In this document: positions 12,288 through 33,500 of the stretch, one piece after another
Position numbering within the stretch: position 1 is the first letter of the stretch
How the letters are laid out: each line of letters begins with the position of its first letter
Assembly (NCBI GenBank): GCA_028829895.1
Contig: CM054180.1
Location: forward strand, 95,168,135-95,232,134
Origin: Sinotaia quadrata
Taxonomy: Eukaryota > Mollusca > Gastropoda > Architaenioglossa > Viviparidae
Length of the DNA stretch: 64,000 nucleotides
Direction: 5' to 3'
Program-made: the position numbers and the translations under genes
Notes under the pieces: generated by a model
Told to the model about the DNA's origin: nothing
What the model saw: the letters and a program-made list of their open reading frames with translations, nothing else
Databases searched by the model: none

Positions 12288-12676
12288 AGTAATTTTATAT
12301 ATGTTATTAGGAGTTCTAAGTAAGTTAAGTAGTAATTTTATATATGTTATTAGGAGTTCTAAGTAAGTTAAGTAGTAATTTTATATATGTTATTAGGAGT
12401 TCTAAGTAAGTTAAGTAGTAATTTTATATATGTTATTAGGAGTTCTAAGTAAGTTAAGTAGTAATTTTATATATGTTATTAGGAGTTCTAAGTAAGTTAA
12501 GTAGTAATTTTATATATGTTATTAGGAGTTCTAAGTAAGTTAAGTAGTAATTTTATATATGTTATTAGGAGTTCTAAGTAAGTTAAGTAGTAATTTTATA
12601 TATGTTATTAGGAGTTGTAAGTAAGTTAAGTAGTAATTTTATATATGTTATTAGGCGTTCTAAGTAAGTTAAGTAG
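12288..12676. repeat. 43-bp minisatellite, 9 copies
   Basis: AGTAATTTTATATATGTTAT recurs every 43 bp with almost no divergence. The first unit overlaps the broken C-terminal end of the transposon-like frame (in its +1 frame), so the array appears to have grown from the element's own sequence. Confidence 0.95.
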
Positions 12677-12765
12677 TATATACACAGTTTTAATAATAAA
12701 TATTATTAATAATAGTTACAACGTTCAACTTTACTTGCCTCAAGTATAAATTGTTTCCAGTAGCT

Positions 12766-12961
<196 letters not shown>

Positions 12962-14587
12962 GTATATCAATAGTATGTAAAATGCTCATCAGTGATTCAC
13001 AGAACACATCAAAATGATCTGCTCTTTTGAATGGAAAGTTTGAGGAAGATTTTTTAATAGTAGAAATCAGTAGTACTTAACACTGGTAGGACAAATTATT
13101 TCTGTGTTTATTTGTACTCTTAAACAGGGAGATTTTACTCACATATAAACTCGACAGATATTGGGTTCTTTTGCATATTAAATTTATTATTTCTATTGAA
13201 CTTTAAAGCCAGACAAAACTGAAGTTTTATTATGTTGAGAGATTATAACAAGAAATGTAAGTATAACTTGTATTTGTTGATACCATGTTGACTAAAACCA
13301 AAAAAGTTTATTTATTAATGATTGAAAATATGACAAGTTTCTGTGTATAATCCTGAATTTATATTGAAATTTAATTACATTGAAATACTTTTTATAACTG
13401 AAATTTGTACATAATCCTTAATTTATTTATTAATTTTCTATTGTAGTAAACTTTATTATTTTCATAATTTGCGAGTAAAACAGAATGCAACATACAAGAA
13501 AAATCTAATTCAAATGAAAAACAAAATAAATTCACAAGAAACCGACATCGATACTGAAGATAAATGCACGACAATAATGCCAAAATGCCCGAAACACACA
13601 CACATACACACACAAACACACACACATACACACGCACGCACGCACGCACAATTACTGATGTGAAAATTCTCATACCATATGTAAATACGTTTTGTGATCC
13701 GGCAATTCCAAAATTGAGCTTCCAAATACATTTGGGACGAATTAGATAATTCTGTGCTGTATGATATAGTTTAATCAATTACAACGCTTGAAAATCAAAG
13801 AATGAGGAGGACTCGATGATATTGAGAACCCGAAGTTTGAGTCCTCATACACGGAGACTAAACTAAACTTTATAATAATCAGTTATTCAGTATGCATTGA
13901 CAGTTAGAAATATGTCAGAAATCAACCTGGAAATAATAATGTTCACAAATAAGAAATAAACCTAGAAGTATTAATGTTCATAAATAAGAAATAAACCTAG
14001 AAGTGTAAAGACTTAGAAGTTTGAGTGTTCGAAAAGTAAGACAGACTGGAAATATGAGTCATCATAATTCAGAAGTAAACAGACAGACTGGAAATATGAG
14101 TCATCATAAGTCAGAAGTAAACATAAGTGTGTTTCGTAAATCAGAAATAAACCCAGAAGTATTCAGATGCCTGCTGATTGTACAATCCGTACGATCTGAT
14201 GTCCTTTGTACTCGACTGACGTATGTTTCCTAAAGCATAAAGAATATAATCTTGAGTTCAAAGGGCATGAATCTACAGTCTGAGATTAGCTAATCAGAAA
14301 AGGGGGTGATCAGAAGTATTAGGTCCATTAAAAGTAAGGTTGGATATTAGAACAATAAGTATTTTGGTTTCAGTGATTTCAAAAATAAGCACCAAACTGT
14401 ATAATCATTGTGATTTAAAGAATTATTATATATTTCTATTAAACATAAATTTTATGATTTGAATAATAAGTGCATAAGCTAATTAAAGGTAAGTTTTATG
14501 CTTTGAAGAAAATGTATAAAAAAGCAGTATGATTTGAACAAAAATTATATAGTCAATTAAAACATACACACACGCACACACACACAG

Positions 14588-14620
<33 letters not shown>

Positions 14621-14860
14621 CACAGCTCTTTCTAGGTGAAATAAAAAGTAGGTGCTGTAATCTAAGGCAATCTCTTCTTGGGCTGAGATAAGACGTAAAT
14701 GGATCTGGGCATTAGGTCTACTGTTTTCATTTGAAATATCTATATTAAGTTCAAACCAACATATGTTTAATTCCCATCTTTCGTGACATTATGACTCAAG
14801 ATAACTTACTAAAGAAATGCTTTTAATTTGATTAAACAGGAAACGGTTGTTACACTCGGT
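12962..14860. other. Intergenic sequence with CA repeats
   Basis: No gene recognised. Holds (CA)n at 13,592-13,650 and 14,566-14,625, and a roughly 45-bp direct repeat (GACTGGAAATATGAGTCATC) twice at 14,040-14,125. Confidence 0.7.
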
Positions 14861-14863
14861 GAA

Positions 14864-14883
14864 ATGTGTGTGTGTGTGCGTGT

Positions 14884-14924
<41 letters not shown>

Positions 14925-14982
14925 CGTGTGAGAGAGAGGGGGGAGTAAGGTGTGAATGAATGTATGTCTGAGTGTGTGAATA

Positions 14983-15025
<43 letters not shown>

Positions 15026-15036
15026 GTGTGTGTGTG
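14864..15036. repeat. (GT)n microsatellite
   Basis: Two long GT tracts separated by a GAGAGAGGGGGGAGTAAGG-type spacer. Confidence 0.95.
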
Positions 15037-15179
15037 TTGTATGCATGATTTAACACAGAGGTCCGTTCATTTATCAATAAATGCTGACGATGTTAATTAA
15101 AACTCTTGTTGTAATCTCTGTTGTTGCCGAAACTATATATTTTATTATACTTTCAATCGTTGAAATCAGAACATTATAG

Positions 15180-15434
15180 TTTTAGAAAATGCACCACACT
15201 CTACACGCGCTTCCCCACCACACAAACACACAGTATACCTTACCGTACCCATCATGACACGCGCTTCCCCACCACACACGATATACCTTACCGTACCCAT
15301 CTTGACACGCGCTCCCCACCACCACCACACACACACGGTATACCTTAGCGTACCCATACATGGCACGCGCTCCCCACCACACACACACACACACGGTATA
15401 CCTTAGCGTACCCATACATGACACGCGCTCCCCA

Positions 15435-15478
<44 letters not shown>

Positions 15479-15515
15479 TATACCTTACCGTACCCATCTT
15501 GACACGCGCTCCCCA

Positions 15516-15609
<94 letters not shown>

Positions 15610-15850
15610 TTTATCTTAGCTTACCCATACATGACACGCGCTCCCCCACCACACACACGGTATACCTTTAGCGTACCCATACATGACACGCGCTCCCCCA
15701 CCACACACACGGTATACCTTTAGCGTACCCATACATGACACGCGCTCCCCCACCACACACACGGTATACCCTTACCGTACCCATACATGACACGCGTTCC
15801 CCCACCACACACACGGTATACCCTTACCGTACCCATACATGACACGCGCA
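15180..15850. repeat. Minisatellite with a nested variable (CA)n in each unit
   Basis: About 10 units built of GACACGCGCTCCCCACCACA, a (CA)n tract of about 3 to 50 repeats, the palindrome GGTATACC, then TTAGCGTACCCATACAT. The longest CA tract is at 15,517-15,606. It lies just upstream of EF-hand gene 1. Confidence 0.95.
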
Positions 15851-16004
15851 CAGAAATACGAATCAACAAACGCGAGCACCGTGTCACAGACTGAGGACAA
15901 TGCCAGCACACTGCAAGACAAGTTATCTGTTTACGTCAGTCATGGAAAGATAGCGTTCCTATCACCAGGAATGCATTCTTCCGAACTTACCTGACCTGGC
16001 TATC

Positions 16005-16019
16005 GGGTCACAGTGACCC
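16005..16019. promoter_or_regulatory. Perfect IR3 palindrome (nuclear-receptor-like site) upstream of EF-hand gene 1
   Basis: GGGTCACAGTGACCC is a perfect inverted repeat and contains GGTCAnnnTGACC, the consensus estrogen-response-element spacing. It lies 53 bp before the proposed start codon, and a further TGACCT half-site is at 15,992. Related palindromes occur near 7,476 and 9,208 next to transposon sequence, so it could be transposon-derived. Function untested. Confidence 0.35.
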
Positions 16020-16072
16020 ATACTGGTCCGAAGCTCTTAGAAGCCATTTACTTGAAAAACAGTTAGTAGAAG

Positions 16073-23927
<7,855 letters not shown>

Positions 23928-24717
23928 AGGGATATAGATCAGTCTCCATTCGTGCTCTTCCATAAAGCCCTACAAAACCTGTGCAAACGAATTTTATTAA
24001 CCGTGATTGACTGAACAGTACATTTTTAGTAACTGAATGTCACTATATGAAGCTTTTTGTGCATGATTTAAAGTGGTACTTACTGCAACAAAAACGTTTG
24101 CTGATTTATAGATGAAACAACTATTGATTTTCATTGTTTTAGAAAATATATTTTAGATTTTTAAAAATCATATATGGGGGTTAAAATTATTAAAATTTAA
24201 AAAGGAATTGAGGGTATTTTAAAATAAATACATTGAATACAAATTACTTTATGATAATAAATAAAACGTTTTCATGGAAATGTTTGTTGTGTTGGATTAT
24301 TTTTGTTGTGCTTTGATGACCTGCAGTTCAGTCTTTTGTTCGTTCTTCAAGACTAGTAATTTTTCAGTCTTATTGTATCTCTTCTTCCATCAATTTTAAC
24401 TCATTGGCACTTTATTTTTATTTCAAACTAACAGCCACTAACTAATTAATGAAGATTTTGTTGTGAGAGCTATACAACACTTGAAGACATAGTTATTAAA
24501 TATGCATATTCGATTAACTTTCTTTGTTCGGATCACAAATTCCAAATCACTTAAAGCACATATCTTTTCTCATATCTGAAATTCCAGACTTTCTACTTTC
24601 ATATCTCACATTTCAGAATGTTTTACAATAGATTTTAATTTTATATCTCAAATCCAATCTGTTTTATGATCACTCTTTGACGTATCATCCCTCAATCAAT
24701 TATACACGCATTCCGTT

Positions 24718-25175
24718 CTTGCAAACTCCAAACCCAAACTGTTTTCTTAACAGCTTCCTTGCAAACTCCAAACCCAAACTGTTTTCTTAACAGCTTCCTT
24801 ACAAACTCCAACCCCAAACTGTTTTCTTAACAGCTTCCTTACAAACTCCAACCCCAAACTGTTTTCTTAACAGCTTCCTTACAAACTCCAAACCCAAACT
24901 GTTTTCTTGACAGCTTCCTTACAAACTCCGAACCCAAACTGTTTTCTTAACAGCTTCCTTACAAACTCCAAACCCAAACTGTTTTCTTAACAGCTTCCTT
25001 ACAAACTCCAAACCCAAACTGTTTTCTTAACAGCTTCCTTACAAACTCCAAACCCAAATTGTTTTCTTAACAGCTTCCTTACAAACTCCAAACCCAAACT
25101 GTTTTCTTAACAGCTTCCTTACAAACTCCAAACCCAAACTGTTTTCTTAACAGCTTCCTTACAAATTCCAAACTC
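24718..25175. repeat. 40-bp minisatellite, 11 copies
   Basis: AACCCAAACTGTTTTCTTAA recurs at an exact 40-bp step with very few substitutions. It lies downstream of gene 1, in an otherwise unannotated 24,000-25,390 spacer. Confidence 0.96.
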
Positions 25176-25559
25176 AAACTCCTTTATGTTTGCTACTATT
25201 CAAATTCCATCTTGTAAAATCACCTCTACCTTCTTTAAGATTACTTGCCCCAAACACCGAGTTATTGCACACTATCTTTAATTCCAAATACCCAAACTAA
25301 TGTTTTTTCTTACAGTCACATGTCAAAACAGTTTTATATTTGCCTTCTGACAAATCATATATATTACCAAGTTTTATAATAGCCGCAAAACTAGTACATG
25401 GAAGACAAAGTACAAAGAAGTACATGGACGACAGACAAAAACAGGGAAGACCACGTAGTGAAGGGAACACCAAGTAGAACATGGAAGATAAATGCGCAAG
25501 GAGTACAAGGTAGTACATGGAGGATAAAGTAGTGCTTGGAGGAAAATGTAGTACATGTA

Positions 25560-26095
25560 AGACAATGTAATTCAGAGAAGACAAAGTAGTACGAAGAGGA
25601 CAAAGTAGTGCACAGAGGGCAAAGTGTTACAGGAAGGACAAAGTAGTTCACAGAGGGCAAAGTGTTACAGGAAGGACAAAGTAGTGCACAGAGGGCAAAG
25701 TGTTACAGGAAGGACAACGTAGTGCACAGAGGACAAAGTGTTACAGGAAGGACAAAGTAGTTCACAGAGGGCAAAGTGTTACAGGAAGGACAAAGTAGTG
25801 CACAGAGGGCAAAGTGTTACAGGAAGGACAAAGTAGTGCACAGAGGGCAAAGTGTTACAGGAAGGACAAAGTAGTGCACAGAGAACAAAGTGTTACAGGA
25901 AGGACAAAGTAGTTCACAGAGGACAAAGTGTTACAGGAAGGACAAAGTAGTTCACAGAGAACAAAGTGTTACAGGAAGGACAAAGTAGTTCACAGAGGGC
26001 AAAGTGTTACAGGAAGGACAAAGTAGTTCACAGAGGACAAAGTGTTACAGGAAGGACAAAGTAGTGCACAGAGGGCAAAGTGTTACAGCGAAAAT
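25560..26095. repeat. 38-bp minisatellite, about 13 copies (unit 2)
   Basis: Core AGTGTTACAGGAAGGACAAA, step 38 bp, with G/T and GGC/AAC alternants (GTGCACAGAGGGC against TTCACAGAGAAC). A relative sits at the same place in unit 4. Confidence 0.95.
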
Positions 26096-26371
26096 AAAAG
26101 CAGTGCTAAATTACAATAATTAATGCAAGATATAGACCTAAATATAATAACCAACCTTGTTTGCTGATTCCTTGCTTTTTTCAAGCTGAGCTACATTTCT
26201 AGAAATTTAGTTCTTTCTCATATCTTAACCGTCCATGTCCATAAACGGAAATAACAATAGGGAAACTTAAATATATCTTTCATTCACCAAACATGACCCA
26301 ATTATATGCAGTCATTCTCGTCCTTATTATATTATTCAAATACGGCTTGCTTCACTTCTATGCACAAAACA

Positions 26372-26444
<73 letters not shown>

Positions 26445-27185
26445 GGGGTCTGAATAGGTGTTTGTGTAGGGTGTGTGCGTCTGTAAGTGTGTGAGATTGT
26501 GTATGAAGGTGTCTGAATAGGTGTTTGTGTAGGGTGTCTGTGAGTGTGTAGTTGTGTAGAGTACGTGTGAATGTGTGGAAGGAAACATTTAGCACTATAT
26601 TATTCAGGAACACTGATTTTAAGATCACTAAAGCCAACATACTGCTGATGAAACCCCACGGAGGCTATAATGGTACTCTCCAAGTTCATGAATGAATCAT
26701 GTGACCATGGACACTTTCAAAGACACATTTTTTCAGTGGAAGTAAAACAAAGAGATATACAATTTTCACTTTAATATAAGAGTATTCTTTTCCCCTCCCT
26801 ATCCCACCCGAATAGCGCTTTAAGTAAAGTTAAACTGGACTGAACTGAAAACACACTTTGCCTCCCCCAGACTTGTCTGAAATATAGGAAAATAATTCAT
26901 TACAATATTAAAGTATGTTGACAGTTGTGATGATGTATTTTCAATATATGAACGCATGTAACACTCATCGGCAACAGTGTTTCTTGAACACTCTTCGTAG
27001 TGTGCTTGGTAGTGCTCATGACAATTCTAGAACACTCTCCCTGGTGTGCGTGGTAGTCCTCATCTCAATTCTAGAACACTCCCCCCCCCCTGTGGTGTGC
27101 TTGGTAGTGCTCATGAAAATTCTAGAACACTCTCCTTGGTGTGCTTGGTAGTCCTCATGACAATTCTAGAACACTCTCCTGTGTG
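26372..27185. repeat. (GT)n tract and a roughly 41-bp CTAGAACACTCTCC repeat
   Basis: GT repeats at 26,372-26,442 with GAATAGGTGTTTGTGTAGGG repeats after them; then about four units with GCTCATGACAATTCTAGAAC at 26,990-27,185. Unit 4 holds fewer of the latter at 56,490-56,540. Confidence 0.85.
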
Positions 27186-27979
27186 ATTGGTAATGCAATT
27201 GAAGTTCTGGATAATTCTCCAAGTTGTGTTTGTGAGTACATCACATCGAAGATTCTGGAACAGTTGTATAACGTGCCTAGAACGAGTATGTTGGACCATC
27301 GCCAAGTAAGAAAGGCAGTGACTTGCAGAAAACCACATGATTGTGCCAGCGACAGCTGACATCTTTGAAAAGATTATATACATTGACTATAATTATCTCT
27401 CTGAAACTCTACTCTTCATCTCTATAATGAATTATATAAATTAATTTGATTATATATTATTTATTTATTTAATTTGACTGCTGGTTTCTATGCTAGGATA
27501 AACTGAAAGTTTGTCTAGCATTAATCGAACGTTGTTGTGAAGTGATGTGAAAGTCAATGCTCTTTTGATTATATTCATATGTTGCATATTTGATTGTTGA
27601 TTTAAAAAATTTATTGTTAAATTTCTTTGCCTACTTGCACATATATTAAAACGTATGTTTGAATAATGCTGGGTGGATAGGGGATGTTAAATATAAATAA
27701 AAGACGGATTTTTATTACTCCTTTAGTCAGAAGTTTCTACTTGCAGAAACATTATGCGACAAGAAAAGGCCTATCATATTATTGTGTAAAGAGTAGAGTT
27801 TTACGACACTGTTATAAACCACCAAGTGACAGACATATTGGTCTTGTGGGAGAATTATTAATAGCTATAAATTAAGTTTCTCAATCACTTGTTATTAGTT
27901 ATGTGTTGTTAATTAATAAATAATAATAATAGCGAGTGAAGTGTGTCCAGAGAGGTGTCACATAAAACAAAAAATGATA

Positions 27980-30565
27980 AGATGTCGTCCACAACTTAAA
28001 AGTTGATTCCTTAAAAGTCTCTATCCATGAAAACAGTTTTTAGTGTGTAGTTATAAAATGGAATACGGATTAAACACACGTAATCATATGATCTTGTCAC
28101 GTTATCTATACTCGTGTTAAGAGCTAGTATAGATTACAAAGACTATTAATGTTTCCTGACATAAGTGTGAGTTTTTGTCTAATTTAATTTTATTTCGTTA
28201 TCTATAGCAAATGTATTCATCCAGCAATTGACCTCTTATTATTCTTTTGAGAATTTGAAAAAAAGTTTTGAGAATTTGAAAAGTGTTTTGAGAATTCATC
28301 AGGCTAGGTTTCTTTCCGTATCACGGTTTAAACTTATTCAGGCGTGACTCACTATGAATTGGGTGTGGTCTGATGTAAGACCAAGAAAGTTATTTCTGGC
28401 TCGGGTAATTCTTAAGCTGATAATGAGGTGAATGACTGTAGAACACGATACCAACATTCATTGTGGAATTTACCTGCTCATCATTAAGTTTATGTATATT
28501 GATATATACATGTACATTTAATTTTATATAGCAAATATTTGTTTGAAAATGTATCTTAGTAACGCCAAGTAGAATAAATTAAATTCTTGATAATGACAAA
28601 GATTTTTAATGAAAGTAGATATTATTTTATACAGATACTAATTTAGATTTAAAAAAATTCAAATTCTGCTCTGATAATATTTCAGTATTTAATAATATTT
28701 ATTATTAAACAATTATGCATATTAATCAGTCAAAATGTGAAGTTTATTTCCTAATTGCAAAAAAAAAAATTGAATAAAAACCATCGCTGGTACTTTTAAT
28801 TTTTCCTTATCAGTAACCTGACTACACACACATTCAAGATTGTCTTAGTTCAAGTTGTGTTTTTTATCATTACAAAACTTAAAGGTACAGCCATATCTGA
28901 AGTGCACACCATAGATAGATTACAATATGTTAATTCGGATAAGGTCTGTCAGAACTTTTGTACTATAAGTCAGTTTACCAGTACCTGTCCATCTGATTAA
29001 TATTTCCAGAGTACACACGACTAACTCAACTCGGAAACAGGACTAGTTACAGGGCAGTAACACAGATCAGGTTAGAGGTTTTTCACAAACATTTCAACTA
29101 ATTTTATTTTGTGTTTCTAGTTTGGTTTGGTTTGTTGTTATTATTTTCTCTCGTTCAGCTTTTGCGGTGTGATTTTTTTCACTTTTTGTATTGTGATTTT
29201 TTTTAAAAATCACATGTTTATGGAATAAGGTCTTTCAAAAATTAAATTTTTTTAATAAATGAGTTACGTCTTTGTTGTTTTGAGACTATTCCAGATTTAG
29301 AGTTGTAGTCTTTGGGCGATTTATGTGCAGGAGTGGTTTGTGTGGTGTTGTTCAAGGAGCTGTAGTATAGATTTAGCGGTGTAAAATGCTACACTGAGTA
29401 CAATGTGGTGTCTGACAGATTTAACTTTGTAGTAAAGGGTGGTTTAGGATAGGTAGATGTCAAATGTTAAATTATATATAAAGGTGTTGTATTACAAATT
29501 TATCATTGCAATATGTTACTCTGTACTAAAACGTTTGTGTATTGCAGATTTAGCGTTAAATATGTTACATTGTAGTAAAACGTTTGTGTATTGCAGATTT
29601 AGCGTTAAATATGTTACATTGTAGTAAAACGTTTGTGTATTGCAGATTTAGCGTTAAATATGTTACATTGTAGTAAAACGTTTGTGTTTTGCAGATTTAG
29701 CCTTAAATATGTTACATTGTAGTAAAACGTTTGTGTTTTGCAGATTTAGCCTTAAATATGTTACACTGCTGTAAATAGTTGTGTATTGAAAATATAGCAT
29801 CGTAAACTGTTACAGCTGCAGTAGTGATTTATGACACGTTGTTGAAAGGCGTGTAGGCATGAGACAGTTTTAATGGTTTCTTCTGTAAATGTGGCATAAC
29901 ATGAACACGAAACAAGAAATATCTTCGATTTGTGCTTCTGGTAAATGTTTGGGCCGAATTACGATATTCTTCAGATTGATTTTTGGTAATTTTGTTTTTT
30001 AAAAAATCTGTTCATCTTCATATGTAATTCCCATCTCAATACATCTCATTTTAAAATAGTACTATACTGTGTATGTATAAATGTTTTGGAGAAATTGAAA
30101 TTTGAATTAATTAAAAGTTAAATTTAATAAACAAATCATTTTCAATGACATGGCAGTGAGTCTCTTAGATGTGTATGTTTGTGTGTGTGTTGTTGCTGCT
30201 GTAGTTGCTGTTGTTTTTACTTGACTCTTTCTTACGAAAACAAAAACAAATGCCTGGGAATTATTTTAGTTCTCACCTTAAGTAAACAAACACAAGAACC
30301 ATGGAAATACCTAGGAACTATTTTACTCCTTACAAGTAAACAAAAACAAGAGCCGGGGAAATATCTGGGAATTATTTTAGTCTTCACTTTAAGTAAACAA
30401 AGCACGCAATGTTGTTTTAGTTTACAAAGAAATAATTAAAGTTTGTTCGAATTATTTTGTTTTATTCTTTTTGGTAAAGCTTCTGTATTATTTATTGACT
30501 ACTTGTTGCATATAAATATAAAATCATTAAAAAAAATTAAATAAATTATGTTGATTTATTTTTAG
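27980..30565. other. Upstream region of EF-hand gene 2
   Basis: Aligns with 42,433-45,137 and 57,270-59,854. It holds a 49-bp minisatellite (CGTTTGTGTATTGCAGATTT, 5 copies, 29,530-29,775) and a 54-60-bp repeat with GTAAACAAAAACAAGA (30,270-30,410). The promoter and a 5' UTR exon of gene 2 should lie here, but I cannot place them. Confidence 0.6.
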
Positions 30566-33500
30566 ATGGCTCCAATAGCGATATTCTTGGGATTGTTTGG
30601 AGGATGTTTTCTGGGGTAAGTTGTCAAGGCAGAAGAAAAGTGCCTAATGGAACTGTGGTGAAAGGTTTTTGTGCGTCTTTTGGTTACTAATTAATTTTAC
30701 GACATTATACTCATAAATATTGCATATTAATAATTCTCTTTTCCAATCAATCACAATCACCTAAGGGTCTTATCTTTTGGTTACTAATTAATTTTACGAC
30801 ATTATACTCATAAATATTGCATATTAATAATTCTCTTTTCCAATCAATCACAATCACCCAAGGGTCTTGTCTTTGCGGTCTTGGAGCGACTAAGTCAAAC
30901 CCTGAAAGTCTATAGAATCTGTATTTCCCCCTCTCAGGTGTTACTTGTCTAGAACAATGGCCCTCAACTGAACTATCCCGTCAGTCACTCTGTCCTTGTT
31001 CTAGCCCTCCACAAAAATGCTCCCTTTTTCGAGGATAGGACTCATCTTAAAAAATGTGCTTAGACCGTCTTTCTATCGTTATTACGTCATTGGCAGAGCC
31101 CCCACCTATCACCCATTCACATTTACCCCTCTTTCAAGAATCGAGAGTAGATAAGTAAAAATTAAACAAATTTATTAAAGAAAAAATAATAATAAATTAA
31201 AATTTACGATTAATGATATTTTGAAAATCACACTCAAGGCCAGGTTTAGAGATCGCAGATCTCTTAAAGCTTATTAATTAAGAAAAGAATATTTCTCATC
31301 AATTACTCCTTGGAACAATTACTAGGACTACAGATTTAGAAGTATAATATTAATGCTTCCTAGAACAATTACTAGGTAAGAATAACAGCAATACTTCTAG
31401 TAAAAATGGGGGGGGGGAAATGTATATAAAAAAACATCAGAATAGAATAGGAAGTTTACATTAAATTACAGAACAGATTACAGAATTTACAACGAGCATT
31501 AAACAAGTTCACCTGATATTGCATGTGTAGGTTCTCTGTTCCGGCGGCTTGTATTGGTCGATGCGATGCTGGTTGTCTGCATTAAGTCTGGAACAGTGTC
31601 TTTATTCCCCATTCAGTTAGAATGTTCATGCAATTTCAGTTCCTTTAGAATTCTAGTGAACTCAGGTACTGTTACTTAACACATTTACAGTTATTGTAAA
31701 AAAAAAAAAGAAAGTTTCTTAACACACTTAACACACTTTTAACACTGATGTAGATGGATCAACGTTAATATGTAGCTCTCGATACTTTAGTTGGTATGTC
31801 CATTCGTCAACCTTCATTTTACAGAACCTTATCACAGTGAAATCCATATATTAGTACCTATCTCCCAGATAGCACTATCACAAATTACAGAATTTGCATC
31901 ATGCGAAACACAGTATGCATTCTGTCCCTCTATATTCACGTGGTCCTGGCTTTAGACGAATTTATGCTTAGCTATCCTTCTGTTGTCTCCCAGAAAAACT
32001 AGGATTTCGTGCTGTAGTCTGGTGATACCCAGTGACAATAGACTTCAGACCAAGGTAAATGGCCAAGATCTCCAAATTAAAGTTGAGCAACATGGAAGAT
32101 GGAGTTTTCAGATAACTTCACCTCTCCTGGCTGGAGATGAAATTTCGTCCTATCGTAGAAACTCCTGATTTGCGTTGACTCTTGACTTCCAAAACTGAAA
32201 AAACATAAAGGGTTTGTGTACATCAGCTCATGTCACACTAAGTATAAATCTGTAATTTTATTCTTGGTCCTCATATTAAATTCATTTACATGTTTTGTTT
32301 GTTTGAATTCTTTTTTTACACCAAGAATAACAGTACAAATACAAGTCAAATTTAAAATTACAAGAATAAAAATGAAATGTAGGAAAATTGTAATAATTAT
32401 CTTTAACAAAAATCATTATTTACAAAGATAGAATTTTACCATTCAGGCATGCCTTATTCTTGTCTCACTCTCCGCGGGAAGTCTGCATGGGGAAACAGAT
32501 TTTTTTTCAAGAGTAATTATTTTTGCTGCTGGGTCAGGTATTTATGCGGTTTGTGTTTTGCATCGAGTATCGCGCCGACTTTTACCCCTCAGGCGAAAAT
32601 TACTCATTTGTCTCCCTTTTGTGCAAGTCACGGCCCAGTGGTCGTGCACTCTAGACGGCATTCCTATGACTGTTTTGGTTCTTATGATGATAACCTTGAT
32701 GCGCTGGTCATTTTTGTTTGCCCCTGGTGATGTGAGAGGGGTTATGCAACTTGGCTACTCATGGTGAGTGTCCCACCTCTTGCACCCTGGTTGTCGGCTT
32801 TTACTACATGACTTCAAGATGCTTTGTTCTTTTCATCATAGACTGGACCAAAGGCGGTGGTCTAACCGGCTTACACGTATTTTACATTGCAAAAATTCAG
32901 AGTAAATTTTTGTTATAAGAAAAATTAAATTTTAGAAAATTTAAAAATATACATTTAATTAATTTTAATGTATTGCTTTGCATTTTTCACGCTACAGGTA
33001 CTTATTTTAACAATTGTTATAGAGCAGTCCTAATGGAACTGTATTTTAACAATTGTTATAGAGCAGTCCTAATGGAACTGTATTTTAACAATTGTTATAG
33101 AGCAGTCCTAATGGAACTGTATTTTAACAATTGTTATAGAGCAGTCCTAATGGAACTGTATTTTAACAATTGTTATAGAGCAGTCCTAATGGAACTGTAT
33201 TTTAACAATTGTTATAGAGCAGTCCTAATGGAACTGTATTTTAACAATTGTTATAGAGCAGTCCTAATGGAACTGTATTTTAACAATTGTTATAGAGCAG
33301 TCCTAATGGAACTGTATTTTAACAATTGTTATAGAGCAGTCCTAATGGAACTGTATTTTAACAATTGTTATACAGCCGTCATATATAGTTTGACAGCATT
33401 ATAGAACACACGTAATTCTAATCTTGGCCATAAATTTCTTATCTAAAATATGGCATTTAATTAGATTCATTATCAAATCATGACCATAACTATATTCATT

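Noticed and set aside
24718..25175. Regularly spaced repeats resembling a CRISPR array
   Set aside because: Units abut with no unique spacers, and the sequence is eukaryotic; they are minisatellites.
32973..33404. 143-codon repetitive open frame
   Set aside because: Translation of the 39-bp minisatellite; single-copy homologues in the sister genes are intronic.
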